Positions 1 to 8,720 of a DNA stretch of 64,000 nucleotides are shown here, piece by piece; positions within the stretch are counted from its first letter, which is position 1, and every line of letters begins with the position of its first letter. The position numbers and the translations under genes are program-made. Source of the DNA: DASXMT01 sp963812965 (GTDB lineage: Bacteria > Actinomycetota > Acidimicrobiia > Acidimicrobiales > RAAP-2); contig CAWEXG010000006.1 of the NCBI GenBank assembly GCA_963812965.1, positions 124,001 through 188,000 on the forward strand, in the 5' to 3' direction. The notes under the pieces were generated by a model. It did not search any database. It worked only from the letters and a program-made list of their open reading frames with translations, and was not told where the DNA came from.

Positions 1-174
1 CCCTACGAGGAGCTGGCCGAGCGAGCGACCGTGCTCCAAGGCCACGGGTTCGTGATCCGAGCTGCGGCGTTGGAGGACATCATCCGGGCGAAGGAACGGG
101 CCAATCGGCCCAAGGATCGCGAGGCTCTGCCCGAGCTGCGCGCCTTACGCGATGCCGGAGCCGGAGACGCCTGA
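1..174 (+). CDS. C-terminal end of a nucleotidyltransferase-like protein (5' truncated by window)
   Basis: Frame 1 is open from the first base to a TGA at 172-174, giving 57 residues. The peptide contains VIRAAALEDIIRAKE followed by NRPKDREALPELRALRD. This 'leDiIraKeaanRpKDrealpeL' ending is typical of small nucleotidyltransferase-fold proteins of the AbiEii/MNT type, where the Lys and Asp sit in the C-terminal helices. The catalytic part lies outside the window. It faces the tRNA fragment and the toxin-antitoxin island and would fit the same accessory block. The family call rests on this short tail only. Confidence 0.55.
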   Translation, partial: PYEELAERATVLQGHGFVIRAAALEDIIRAKERANRPKDREALPELRALRDAGAGDA

Positions 175-625
175 CAAGAATCCCCGTCCGCCCTGAACGA
201 GGACATGGTTCGTCACTCGGCTCCGAGGTCCACCGGCCGGTCGGGACACCCCGGTCGCCGACACCGGGTGATTCGAGTCCTTCTAGCCCGCACCCGGTGG
301 AGACGATCGGACTCGAACCGGCAACCACCTGCTTGCAAAGCGCCAGCCCCAGCCCCTTATTGATCTGGCCGCCGTGTGCCGAGCAGATCGTGTCAGTGCT
401 TCGTCAACGATGCAGTCGTCATGGACTATCCCGATAGTGAGGCAGAAACTGCGTGACCCCCGTCCGGGGTTAGGGGGCGGGGGTCACACACCGTGAGCCG
501 GTTCCCGAGCTGGTGGAGCTGGGTTCCTGTGGCGTTCTGTTGGTGTTTCTGTGTCCGTGGGCCCGCTGGCCCCTGAGGCAGAAAGGCTCTCAGGGACAGC
601 GAGTCTCACGTCCTTCTTGGAGTTC
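175..625. other. Intergenic stretch with tRNA-derived sequence, otherwise no gene seen
   Basis: About 450 bases between the nucleotidyltransferase tail and the surface protein gene. The only structure I can support is the partial tRNA-Ala at 296-341. A plus-strand segment around 269-297 also carries a T-loop-like TTCGAGTCC and forms a 9-base inverted repeat with the tRNA fragment's T-loop region, but it does not fold as a tRNA arm. No coding frame shows convincing protein sequence. Confidence 0.5.
296..341 (-). pseudogene. 3' half of a tRNA-Ala(UGC), probable attachment-site remnant
   Basis: Read on the minus strand this segment gives the anticodon loop TTTGCAA (anticodon TGC), the 3' anticodon-stem strand GCAGG and a 5-base variable loop. 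A T-arm with loop TTCGAGT follows (three Watson-Crick pairs, one wobble, one mismatch), then a 7-base acceptor strand, discriminator A and CC. All spacings match a tRNA 3' half. The 5' half is absent: the bases before the anticodon loop (GGCGC) pair only at the two positions nearest the loop and no matching 5' acceptor strand precedes them. Tyrosine-recombinase elements commonly integrate at the anticodon loop or 3' end of tRNA genes, so a duplicated att half-site is the likely origin. No integrase is in the window. Confidence 0.6.
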
Positions 626-1365
626 CTACGGTGCGATGCCAACCATCGGGGTGGTCGTCGCCCCAACCGCCGATCCGCTGAACGGGGCGTTGCCGAAGGT
701 GAAGATGCCGCCGTCAGCTGCTCCGATCCAGTAGCCGCCTCCACCTGGAGTGGGAGTGAGGCCGATAACCGGTGCGATCGAGTGGCCGGCGGCCGAACCG
801 TGGAAACCGGCATCCCCGAACGTGAACACACCGCCGTCTTTGGCCACGAGCCAGTAGCCACCTCCATCTGAGGTGACAGCCATACCGACAACCGGGGCGT
901 TGAGCGTCTGGCCGCCTTCCGAGCCGAGGAACGGCGCGTCGCCGAAGGTGAAGATGCCGCCGTCGGCTGCCACCAGCCAGTAGCCACTCCCGTCTGGTGT
1001 TGGTGCCATGCCGACAACCGGCTGGTTCAGGTGTTGGCCGCCTTCCGATCCGTAGAAGGTGGCGTCGCCGAAGGTGAAGATGCCGCCGTCAGCGGCAACC
1101 AGCCAATAGCCCTTGCCGTCAGGCGTTGCAGCGATCCCAACGATCGGGGCGTTCAGGTGTTGGCCGCCTTCTGATCCGTAGAAGGTGGCATTACCGAAGG
1201 TGAAGACTCCTCCGTCTGCTCCTACCAGCCAGTAGCCCTTGTTGTCAGGCGTCGCTGCTATGCCGACGATAGGAGCGTTGAGGGCTCCGCTCTCCGATCC
1301 GTAGTTCCCGGCGTTCCCGAACGTGGTGACCGTGCCGTTGGAGGCTACGACCCGATACCCGGTGG
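626..1365 (-). repeat. Six ~45-residue 'GYWLVAADGGIFTFGDA' repeats in the surface protein C-terminus
   Basis: Each unit has a GY[WR][LV]V.ADGG[IV]FTFG[DN]A core, then YGSEGGQ-like and LNAPIVGIA.TPDG segments. The central copies are nearly identical in protein and DNA. The first copy (VVASNGTVTTFGNA) and last copy (IGAADGGIFTFGNA) are more divergent. The alternating aromatic/Gly pattern suggests a beta-propeller or beta-solenoid blade array. I recall these units as common in large secreted proteins of Acidimicrobiia. The near identity makes the region prone to recombination and misassembly. Confidence 0.85.
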
Positions 1366-4300
1366 TGGACGGTGTCAGCACCGTGAGAGTGGCGGGGTTC
1401 GTAGTGGCGTCAGGTCCCGCACTGTTCGTGAACACGGCCTCGTACTCGTTGCCGTTGTCCGAGGCCGTGGCAGCCGGGGTGGTGTACGAGTCCGATGTTG
1501 CACCGGCGATGTCGGTCCAGGTATTACCGCCGTTCTTTGACACCTGCCACTGGACGGTTGGGGTGGGATCACCACTGGCAACAGCCGTGAAGGTCGCTAC
1601 CGCGCCGGCCGAGGCTGTCTGGTTCGTCGGCTGGGCGGTCACCGATGGCGCCGTGCCCACTTGGAAGTTCACTGGATCGGACGTTTGAGCCGGTGTGGGA
1701 CCACCACTCCATATCGCCGTCAACGTGTGTACGCCAGGTGCCAGAGACGTTGTGGTGAGGGTGGCGATGCCGGCACCAGGGTATCTAAAGCTCGGGACAC
1801 CGACCGTCCCGAGATCAGTGGTCCCGTCGAAAAAGTCCACCTGTCCAATAGTGGGATCGCCGTTGCAGTCCGAGGGTGTGGGATACACCGTGGCGGTCAG
1901 GGTCACCGGCGTACCGACGGAGGCTGAACCAGCCGGACTCGTCGTCAGCGTCGTCCCAGATACGTCAACCTGTTGGACGACGGCAGGTGCCGTCGGGTCG
2001 GTCGGGTTGCAAACGTACGAGACGTTGTTTCCGGTGAAACTGAGAGAAGAGACCCCCACGGGAACGACCGAGCCCGGGGTGCCAGAGATGGGCACCTTGC
2101 AGAAAGTCCGGTCCAGCTCACCGAGGTGATGCCGTTGGCGTTCGTCGGGGTCACTGCAGGTGCCGTGATCGTGACCCCACCGGGAGAGAGCCCGATGGTG
2201 GCGTTCTTCACAGGCGCAAAGGTCCCAGGCCCAGCAGCCGGATCGGTGTTCAGCGTCAGATCGAGAGCGCTGACCGGTACGGTCAATCCACTGGGTACAG
2301 GGCTGGGGACCATGGCCACAGCCACCACTGATGCATTGAGCGTTGGGTAGGACGTTTGACCGGTCTCACAGACGAACGGCGTGCCAGGAGCCGGTGGTGC
2401 CACGGTGAATGTCTGGGAGTAGGAACTCGGAGTGTAGACCGGGTCACCGGAGTACTCGATGGTGAGCGTATGGGTACCGGGGATCAGGCCTGCGGTACTG
2501 AAGTAGTAGGCCGAATTGTTGCCACTCGTGCCCGCCACCGTTCCATCGACCAAGTACGTCAATGTGCCTGTCGGGAATGGCATGATGTAGTAGGGATCTG
2601 ACGCAGCCGTAAGATAGGCGTCCGGCTCGATTGTGTACCCCTCGGGCACCGGCGTCGTGGGAATACTGTTGTTGCTGAAGCTCACCTGCGACCGTGCGCC
2701 ATAGGTCATGATGAACGTGCCAACAGTGTTTGGCGCACTGCTTCCTGAAAGTGGCGCAATCGCTGTGCACGACCCGTAGCTTGTAGCCGGAACCGTGCAG
2801 CTCCCGTTGTAGAGCGTTGCATAGACTTGCGCACTGCCGGGACCATACTCACTGTTGTCGTAGGTCAGTGAAAGCTGAAGATTGAGGGTGATCGAAGCTC
2901 CAGGAGCAAGCGAGAACGAGCTGGATGGTGTGCCGCATGAGGTTGCGAAACCGCTGAAGTACACGAACAGCTGGCCGTTGAAGATCGTTGGCATCTGGCA
3001 CCAATCGCCCGCCCTGTCTTGGTAGGCGACTGTCCCATCGCCAGCTTCAAATCCGTTCGAGTTAGCGATCTGAATTTGAAGGTAGTTGGAACTCCAACTC
3101 TGACTCGTCGAGGGGTTAGTAATGGTGACCGACATCGGGCTCGGGGTCGGCGACGACAGCTCAACCGTCGTGGGCAGGTTCAGCGCGACCGACGGCAGCG
3201 CCTGGATGGTAAATGGCACCGCTGGCGAGGTGCTGCCGGTGTAGTTGAAGTCACCGGAGTAGACCGCCGTCAGCTGGTTGGTCTGGCTCGGCAATGTCGT
3301 TGTCGTAAAGGTGGCACCTCCGTTGCTGACCGGTACAGTGCCGATCACGTTTCCGTTAGCCACGAAGTTCACGTTGCCCGTCGCATTGGTGGCCATGCTC
3401 CCGCCCGAGCTGATCGTGTCGTTCAGCGTGATCGACGTTCCCGTGAGCTGGGGGCTGGTGGGGCTTACCGACAGCACGTTCGTGGTGGTCTTGCCCGGTG
3501 GTGGTGGGATGGGAAGACCGGTGCCTTGGAGGTTGAGAGTGATGTTGTTGTTGGTGCTCCCCGCCACCCCGTCTGGCGGCACGCCGCTATTGAGCGCCTG
3601 CTCGGCTAGACCACAGTTGCCTCCTGGCGCACTGGTGAAATCGGGGATGTTGTAGTTGGAAGCCGACAGCGCCACGTCGCCGGTGTTGGTGTTGTAGGGA
3701 GCAGTCGACTGGAAGGTCGTGTTGACCGGAGTTGACAAACACAGCTCGCCAGCGGCGATGGAGGGTGATGTGATTTCAAGCAAATACGAGAGGGTGTCAT
3801 TAAGGATGATATTGCCGTTGGAGTCGATCGAACCGGTGGCGGTGCCGGGATTGACCTCTTCCATGGTGTAGTCCGTACAACCTCCGGCTGCTGCACTACA
3901 GACGTTCTGTTCCGGCAGGGTGAGCGTGGCATCGCTAATCACCCCGGTCAGGGGCGCCACGGTGCCGGTCAGGGTGGTGGTCGTCTGGGCAGGAAAACCA
4001 TTGGGAGACGAACTGGAAAGCACCGTCCAGCTACCCGAGGTCATGTTGAGGGAAAACGGCTCTGTGCCGCCGTTTCCGGCATAGAGCGTGAGCTGCCCCG
4101 AGGTAGCCATGTCGGCTGGGCTGGCCGAGTCGCTGACGGTGACGGCAAACGTGGCCGTGGCGTCCGTCGTGGGTGTGCCTGACAGCACACCGGTCGACGA
4201 AGTTCAGGCTTAGCCAGCTAGGCAAGGTGGAGCCCGAGGCAACGCTCCAGGTGTAGCTCCCGGTGCCACCGGTTGCAGCCAGGGTGGTGCTGTAGGGGGT

Positions 4301-4600
4301 GTTCAGCGGGGCCAAGGGCAGTGGCGAGGTCGTGGTCACTGATAGCGGGGTGGCCGCACTAGCGGCACCCACCCCAATCCCAGCCACCGATCCGGCGACC
4401 ACTCCTATGACCAGGAGCGTTGCCGCTACGGCCGCGAAAAACCGGCGGGCAATGCCGCCGGTAAAGTGAGAATTACGTGACTCTGCGTGGGAAAAACTTA
4501 GGGAGTTACTCCCCCACCCCCCCGCGAGAACTTTCCCAGATTGAGAATTCTCAAGCTGAGCATCGCGGGTTACTGCTGTGTTGCGACGTCCCCGGAACAT
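626..4600 (-). CDS. Secreted repeat-rich surface protein with Ig-like domains, interrupted by two frameshifts
   Basis: About 1,320 residues if two one-base shifts are repaired. ATG at 4600 has an AGGGGG Shine-Dalgarno sequence six bases upstream. An Arg-rich start leads into a hydrophobic signal segment ending in a GVGAASAAT cleavage-like region. Then come a putative Ig/cadherin-like domain (YTWSVASGSTLPSWLSLN...GVLSGTPT), at least two Big_3-like Ig domains (YSGDFNYTGS, YSGDPVYTPS), another Ig-like segment with TVQWQVSKNGG, and six C-terminal GYWLVAADGG repeats. The first shift lies near 4200, where one extra T separates SWLSLN from SSTGVLSGTPT. The second lies near 2105, where one base is missing between TSVSWTG and FCKVPISGTPG. 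No LPXTG anchor or C-terminal membrane segment is seen. A role at the cell surface is inferred. It may be a pseudogene or carry assembly errors. Confidence 0.75.
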
Positions 4601-4606
4601 GTACAT

Positions 4607-5461
4607 CCCCCTGCTTTCGCTTGGTTGATGAAAAACTGGTGTTTCGTGCTGTCTCGATCAGATGGTACACACTCTTCGTTTCCCAAACTGGTCGCGATGG
4701 CATCTAACTCCAGGTACTTCGAGTTGTCAAGCACACACGCACGATTTCTTTTTTGGCGGAACCGGGGTTCTGGAGGAGCTGAGGTGAGTTAGAGCCGGGT
4801 CGCCATACCCGAACGATCGACGCAGAAGACCAGGTCGTCGGCTCCTCTCTCTTCCGGTGGCCCTGGTGGATCTCCCGCGGACCTACATCAAAGATCAGGG
4901 CGTGAAGCGCGAGTGGTCTGGTGTTTCCAGACGCCACAGGTGGCCTCGTACTCCACGATGCCCTTCCCGCAGGACACAAATCGGACACAGGAGTACGGAA
5001 AACAGGAGTATGGGCCGGTAGAGATCGGTACCTCATTTTTCGAGTTAGATGGCACTTTTCTGGCCATTCGAGCAGGTCACAAAATGGCCATTCCAGGATC
5101 CCGCCTACAGGTGTCCGTGGCCAGGAGGAAGTCCCCGATAAGGCCATCTGAGGTCCCCACTGGTGGCCACGAAAGTCCCCGCTTTTGGCCATGAGAAGTC
5201 CCCACCCCTCACTGAAGCATCCACGGCCGTCGCCTCGAATCCCCCGAGGCCGTGAAGGCATGGCTGGCTGATCTGGCCGCCCGGCGCCTCGCCGCCGGCG
5301 CCGATGCCAACGCCTGACGGCCCTCCTCACGGCCTACCCCACCTGATCGAGGCCTTGGACCGCCACGGGTCGAGTACCTGGAGAAGACGATCTCCTATTC
5401 GAACTTCTCTGAGCTGCGGGAACGGATCAGTGCGCTTGGTCCATGTCGGCGCAGCCGGTGA
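4607..5461. other. Non-coding stretch with mobile-element debris
   Basis: About 850 bases without an intact gene. The part near 4607-4760 should hold the promoter of the surface protein on the minus strand. 5119-5203 holds an IS21-like terminal repeat array (separate entry). Beyond it, short plus-strand coding-like fragments end at TGA codons: one encodes VKAWLADLAARRLAAGADANA (ending about 5319), the other YLEKTISYSNFSELRERISA (ending about 5460). They look like tails of truncated genes, but I cannot assign them to a family. Confidence 0.45.
5119..5203. repeat. Four tandem GGCCA...AGTCCCC units, IS21-like terminal repeat array
   Basis: Units start at 5119, 5142, 5165 and 5187 (period 22-23). 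Each reads GGCCA, a short purine-rich spacer, then AGTCCCC or GGTCCCC. Upstream at about 5060-5095 two more GGCCATTC words flank GAGCAGGTCACAAAA. Multiple directly repeated transposase-binding sites of this type mark the ends of IS21-family insertion sequences. No istA or istB gene follows, so this is taken as a solo or degraded end. Confidence 0.5.
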
Positions 5462-5845
5462 TCAGACCCGGATCACCTCGACGCCGGGGATGGCCTCATA
5501 GTCATTGTCTTGGGTGACCACCGGAATCTGCTCGACGATCGCGGTGGCAGCCACTAGCGCGTCCAAGATCGGGACCCGGCGGCCAGCGGTACGCAGGGCG
5601 GCGGCGATCCGGGCGAACTGGCGCGCCACCTCGACATCTACCGGCAGCGGATTCCACGTCGACTCCACGGCCGAAAGCGTTGCCACTCGCGCCGACCGAT
5701 CATCGTCGTCGGCCATGAGGACGCCAACTGTCAGTTCGGCCAGCGTCACCACCGACACTTCCGTTTCGGTGACCCCATCCATCTCGCCGAGAGGTCGCCC
5801 TGACTCCGTGGCGACGAAGAACGAGGTGTCGAGCAGGGCCCTCAT
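5462..5845 (-). CDS. vapC: VapC-type PIN-domain ribonuclease toxin
   Basis: 127 residues, normal for VapC. The PIN-domain acidic residues are in order: Asp in MRALLDTSFF at the N-terminus, Glu in TLAELTVGV, Asp in PILDALVAATAI and the C-terminal acidic TQDNDYEAIPG. PIN toxins cleave RNA (tRNA or rRNA) with Mg2+ or Mn2+ and are held inactive by the cognate VapB. The ATG overlaps the end of the antitoxin gene by four bases (ATGA), the usual translational coupling. It belongs to an island of three toxin-antitoxin-like pairs. The exact RNA target cannot be read from sequence. Confidence 0.88.
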   Translation of the reverse strand: MRALLDTSFFVATESGRPLGEMDGVTETEVSVVTLAELTVGVLMADDDDRSARVATLSAVESTWNPLPVDVEVARQFARIAAALRTAGRRVPILDALVAATAIVEQIPVVTQDNDYEAIPGVEVIRV

Positions 5846-6087
5846 AGGTCGTCGGTCGTGTCAGCCAGCAGGACCCGCACATCCTTGAGGAGGCCGCGGT
5901 CAGCGGCGTGGCGGGAAGCTACAGCGAGCGCCTCGGCCGCGGACACAGCCCGGCGGCGGCGGAGTGGCACGATCTCAGCTACGGGGCGCCGGTCGACCGT
6001 TACGGTCAATCGTTCGCCGCCTTCGACCCGACGAAGCACTTCGCTGACTGTGTTTCGCAGGTCGCGGACGGATATGGAACTCCCCAT
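5842..6087 (-). CDS. vapB: VapB antitoxin, Phd/YefM type
   Basis: 81 residues starting at MGSSISVRDLRNTVSEVL. This N-terminal strand-helix segment is the Phd/YefM DNA-binding fold, followed by GERLTVTVDRRPVAEIVPL and a basic linker (LRRRRAV). The C-terminal part, AADRGLLKDVRVLLADTTDDL, would be the toxin-neutralising tail. An ATG six codons upstream (6105) lies inside the palindrome at 6100-6119, so the downstream ATG is preferred. No strong Shine-Dalgarno sequence is seen for either. The pair is expected to repress its own promoter cooperatively with VapC. Confidence 0.85.
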   Translation of the reverse strand: MGSSISVRDLRNTVSEVLRRVEGGERLTVTVDRRPVAEIVPLRRRRAVSAAEALAVASRHAADRGLLKDVRVLLADTTDDL

Positions 6088-6099
6088 AGAATTACTGTA

Positions 6100-6119
6100 G
6101 CACATATGTACACATGTGC
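6100..6119. promoter_or_regulatory. Near-perfect 20-bp palindrome upstream of vapBC, candidate autoregulatory operator
   Basis: GCACATATGT followed by ACACATGTGC: nine of ten positions pair in the inverted repeat. It lies 13 bases upstream of the chosen vapB start, where Phd/VapB dimers usually bind. The upstream in-frame ATG at 6105 falls inside it, which argues against that start. Confidence 0.6.
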
Positions 6120-6365
6120 CTCGGTGGGTAGTGGGCTAGTTTGACCTGGAGAAACGGTTCAGCTGCGGGTCAGTGACCCTCACGAACAACAGACGGCTGA
6201 TGTCTTGCGACCAGCACGCATGCAGCACGTCCCCGCTGCGACTACCAGTGCGGTCAGATTGGTCGGACCGCACGCTGCGTAACTGGTCAGAAGATCAAGG
6301 CTGGCGCAATGACGATGAGGACCACGACTACTGCCCCGCACATACAGAAGTGACGGTAGTCGGCC

Positions 6366-7613
6366 TCAGTTAGGTAGCCCCTCAAGTGCGTATGGATTCA
6401 GAATGGCGGAGCCCCAGAGGTCGTTACGCTCGACTCTGGTCAGGCGGGCTGCGTCCGCGGCCTCGTCGTATTCGGTGTTGATGACCTCAAGCTGGCTGTC
6501 GATGATCTCCTTAGCCTCGGTAGTGCTTAGAAGATAGGTCTCGGCGTACGGGATGCAACCGGCGAGCTGACTCATCTGATAGCCATCACGACCGATGGCC
6601 AATGCCTGGCGTGCCTCACCGCCCGACCGCACTATCGGGGTCAAGTCGTAGGCTGGCGTCAACTCCAGCATGTTGCCATCCCAAAAGGCTGCGTGATTTC
6701 GCGCGTGGTCGTCGGTGTTGCCTATGCAGATGTTGAAGACTACGCGTGAGAATAGCTCTCGCAACGTCGCCTTGGCATTGACAAAGCGCGCTCGGATCGC
6801 GTCCGCAAAGTCGTAATAGCTGGCGTAACGACCGTTCATCTCATCCAGCTCGAGAATGGTCAGCGCCGAGACCATCCCCCTACGTTCAGCAGACGTGGCG
6901 GTCCGATCGAACCGCTCTACGACGAGGACATCGCGCCCGCGGCACTCGACCACTTCGGTGTTGGCAACCGTGAGGTCCGCGCGTTTCGCCAAATCCATGG
7001 CAAGGCCTTCTGCCTTGACGACCGGATAGTGGTCGTCAACCGACGAGAACTTCGCGATGAGCTGCCGCCCGCCGTCGGTCAAAGGCGCCTTCGGCCGGGC
7101 TCCACCCAGCGACGAGCCTCCGAGGAGTGCCTGGTCGAGCTCAGGTGACAGGGATTCGCCGGCATCAAAACGCTCGGCCGCGGTCAACAACTCCTCGAGA
7201 GTTCCGCCTGACGCCCTCATCACGTATTCCTCCGGACTCGCTTGAAAATCCAGGGCCCCGGTGCGGTTGGAGGTTGACTCGAGCAGGTACGTGAGCAGCC
7301 CCAGATCCGCGGGATCGTCCTCTCGGCGTGCACGACCCAACAAACGGTGCATCAGGATACGCTGACCCCAGGAATCCGGGGCGGCGTCCTGGATGACTCC
7401 AGCAACCCGCAGACCGCCCGGTGGGCGCTGACGACCCGGCTGGAGCGGTAGCTCGGGCAGGTACAGGGGAATGGCGTCGGGGCGTTCCAGGTAACTTCGC
7501 CCGTAGGTGAACTCAAACAGTTCGCCGACGGGCTCGAGCACGCCAGCGACGACCGGGTCCGTGGTGCCTGGCAGCCAGACCCAGACGTACGCGCGGGCAG
7601 GTTCAGAAGGCAT
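6366..7613 (-). CDS. hipA: HipA-like serine/threonine kinase toxin
   Basis: About 415 residues, the usual HipA length. An N-terminal HipA_N-like region (GVLEPVGELFEFTYGRSYL) is followed by a Gly-rich nucleotide loop GGSSLGGARPKA, a Lys in LIAKFSS, the catalytic loop GNTDDHARNH and a DFG-like AYDLTP. In E. coli, HipA phosphorylates glutamyl-tRNA synthetase and induces persistence; relatives have other targets. The ATG at 7613 is preferred over an upstream TTG (7628) because GAGGTG precedes it. It overlaps the end of the HipB-like gene by 11 bases, so the two are coupled. All kinase motifs look intact. Confidence 0.9.
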   Translation of the reverse strand: MPSEPARAYVWVWLPGTTDPVVAGVLEPVGELFEFTYGRSYLERPDAIPLYLPELPLQPGRQRPPGGLRVAGVIQDAAPDSWGQRILMHRLLGRARREDDPADLGLLTYLLESTSNRTGALDFQASPEEYVMRASGGTLEELLTAAERFDAGESLSPELDQALLGGSSLGGARPKAPLTDGGRQLIAKFSSVDDHYPVVKAEGLAMDLAKRADLTVANTEVVECRGRDVLVVERFDRTATSAERRGMVSALTILELDEMNGRYASYYDFADAIRARFVNAKATLRELFSRVVFNICIGNTDDHARNHAAFWDGNMLELTPAYDLTPIVRSGGEARQALAIGRDGYQMSQLAGCIPYAETYLLSTTEAKEIIDSQLEVINTEYDEAADAARLTRVERNDLWGSAILNPYALEGLPN

Positions 7614-7935
7614 CGTGCACCTCGGCAACGGGCTCGCGGATCCGAGAGGGCAGGAGCGCCAGACGTTCGCGGCCTCTTGTCGTCAGCTCCGAGAGCTCCT
7701 CACGAGATGCGCCGAAGAGTGAGATTCCGAGCAGGGTCGCCACCTCAAAGGCAGTGCCGAGGGTGACACTGGGGTCGCCGCGTTCCACCTTGCGAAGCGT
7801 CATCACCGAAACTCCGGCCCGCTCGGCGAGGTCGGCAGCCGTCCACCGCCGGGAGCGTCGTGCCCTGGCCACCTCGAACCCGAGGACCCGTGCGGCCTCA
7901 AGAGTTGCGCGAGAATATGTGTGCGGCCGTCTCAT
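7603..7935 (-). CDS. hipB: HipB-like XRE-family antitoxin
   Basis: 110 residues. A helix-turn-helix of XRE type is clear: ARRSRRWTAADLAERAGVS then MTLRKVERGDPSVTLGTAFEVATLLGI. The tail (SELTTRGRERLALLPSRIREPVAEVHDAF) would contact the kinase. HipB proteins bind inverted repeats upstream of their own operon, and two such repeats lie in the AT-rich DNA immediately upstream. It overlaps hipA. Confidence 0.88.
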   Translation of the reverse strand: MRRPHTYSRATLEAARVLGFEVARARRSRRWTAADLAERAGVSVMTLRKVERGDPSVTLGTAFEVATLLGISLFGASREELSELTTRGRERLALLPSRIREPVAEVHDAF

Positions 7936-8118
7936 ACCTATCTCCTAGAATTGCTAATATTCTAGCACTTAACAGTTTAATTGCAAATATATCGGCAATT
8001 ATTGGACCAGAGGCGACAACGCCGCATACCAATCTTATAAAAGATTTGTTCTCATTATCCTGTAATCGCACGTTACATGCTGTAATCTTCCAAAGAACAT
8101 GGAATCTTAGGAGTGATT
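7936..8118. promoter_or_regulatory. AT-rich divergent intergenic region with two inverted repeats (hipBA promoter/operator)
   Basis: The region is strikingly AT-rich against a high-GC background. CTAGAA (7945-7950) pairs with TTCTAG (7960-7965), and AATTGC (7979-7984) pairs with GCAATT (7995-8000). These are candidate HipB operators. The other side serves the small plus-strand gene at 8119, which has a TAGGAG ribosome-binding site at about 8107-8112. The base composition points to horizontal transfer. Confidence 0.55.
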
Positions 8119-8472
8119 ATGACCGACGAAACACTGCTCAGAGCGGTGGCTGCTGGGGCTCGGGCGTTCGCCGACGCAATCGAAGAATCCCTGCCGCCGC
8201 AGAAGATCCAGGCCGACCTCAAAGTGGCGCCGGCGCCCGGCAGTGCCCAGAGCATGCGCATCCTCCTCGAACGAGTTGCCGATGTGAACGCCAAGGGGCG
8301 AGGCGCGGCTGCCGCCGAGGTAAGCAAATTCGCCAAGGAGGCCGGAATGGACCCCCGAGGAACGGCGGGGTACTACGCCGCCGCCGGGCTGCTGGTCTTG
8401 AAGGACGACGGACGCTGGCTCACAGATGCCGGCAAGGCGCGCCTGCAGAACCTTCAGGAGGACGCCGCCTGA
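8119..8472 (+). CDS. Small conserved-looking protein of unknown function
   Basis: 117 residues beginning MTDETLLRAVAAGARAFADAIEE; ATG at 8119 sits six bases after GGAG. The middle, SMRILLERVADVNAKGRGAAAAEVSKFAKEAGMDPRGTAGYYAAAGLLV, then KDDGRWLTDAGKARLQ, resembles a winged-helix layout in which a helix pair is followed by a hairpin. I do not recognise the family. It is divergent from hipBA and lies in the accessory island. No catalytic motif is apparent. A role in DNA binding is a guess from secondary-structure feel only. Confidence 0.6.
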   Translation: MTDETLLRAVAAGARAFADAIEESLPPQKIQADLKVAPAPGSAQSMRILLERVADVNAKGRGAAAAEVSKFAKEAGMDPRGTAGYYAAAGLLVLKDDGRWLTDAGKARLQNLQEDAA

Positions 8473-8586
8473 CGGCCGACCTTGCGCCGAGCATCCCAGC
8501 ATGACTCAATCGTGACTGAATATCTCGCCAAGTTCGCAGGGACTCGGTAACTTGAATTAGAGAAGTAGCAGGTCACGACCCTGCGT

Positions 8587-8650
8587 GCCACTCAGCGTCA
8601 CGCCAGAATCGCACTTTGCAGAATCCCGCCTGCAGGCCACTCACCGTCAC
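8587..8650. repeat. Pair of 15-base direct repeats in an intergenic gap
   Basis: GCCACTCAGCGTCAC at 8587-8601 and GCCACTCACCGTCAC at 8636-8650 match at 14 of 15 bases, 49 bases apart. They lie between the small unknown gene and the LytR_C protein. They could be regulator-binding sites, recombination scars or chance. Confidence 0.3.
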
Positions 8651-8720
8651 AACCAGGGGTAGGGGTTCCCTGGAGACGCATCCGGCGCCGGGGGGCGTGC
8701 TTCGCGCCATAATCGGTGAA

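Noticed and set aside
269..297. Second tRNA 3' end on the plus strand
   Set aside because: TTCGAGTCC is T-loop-like but the T-stem does not pair, so it is probably only an inverted repeat of the tRNA-Ala fragment.
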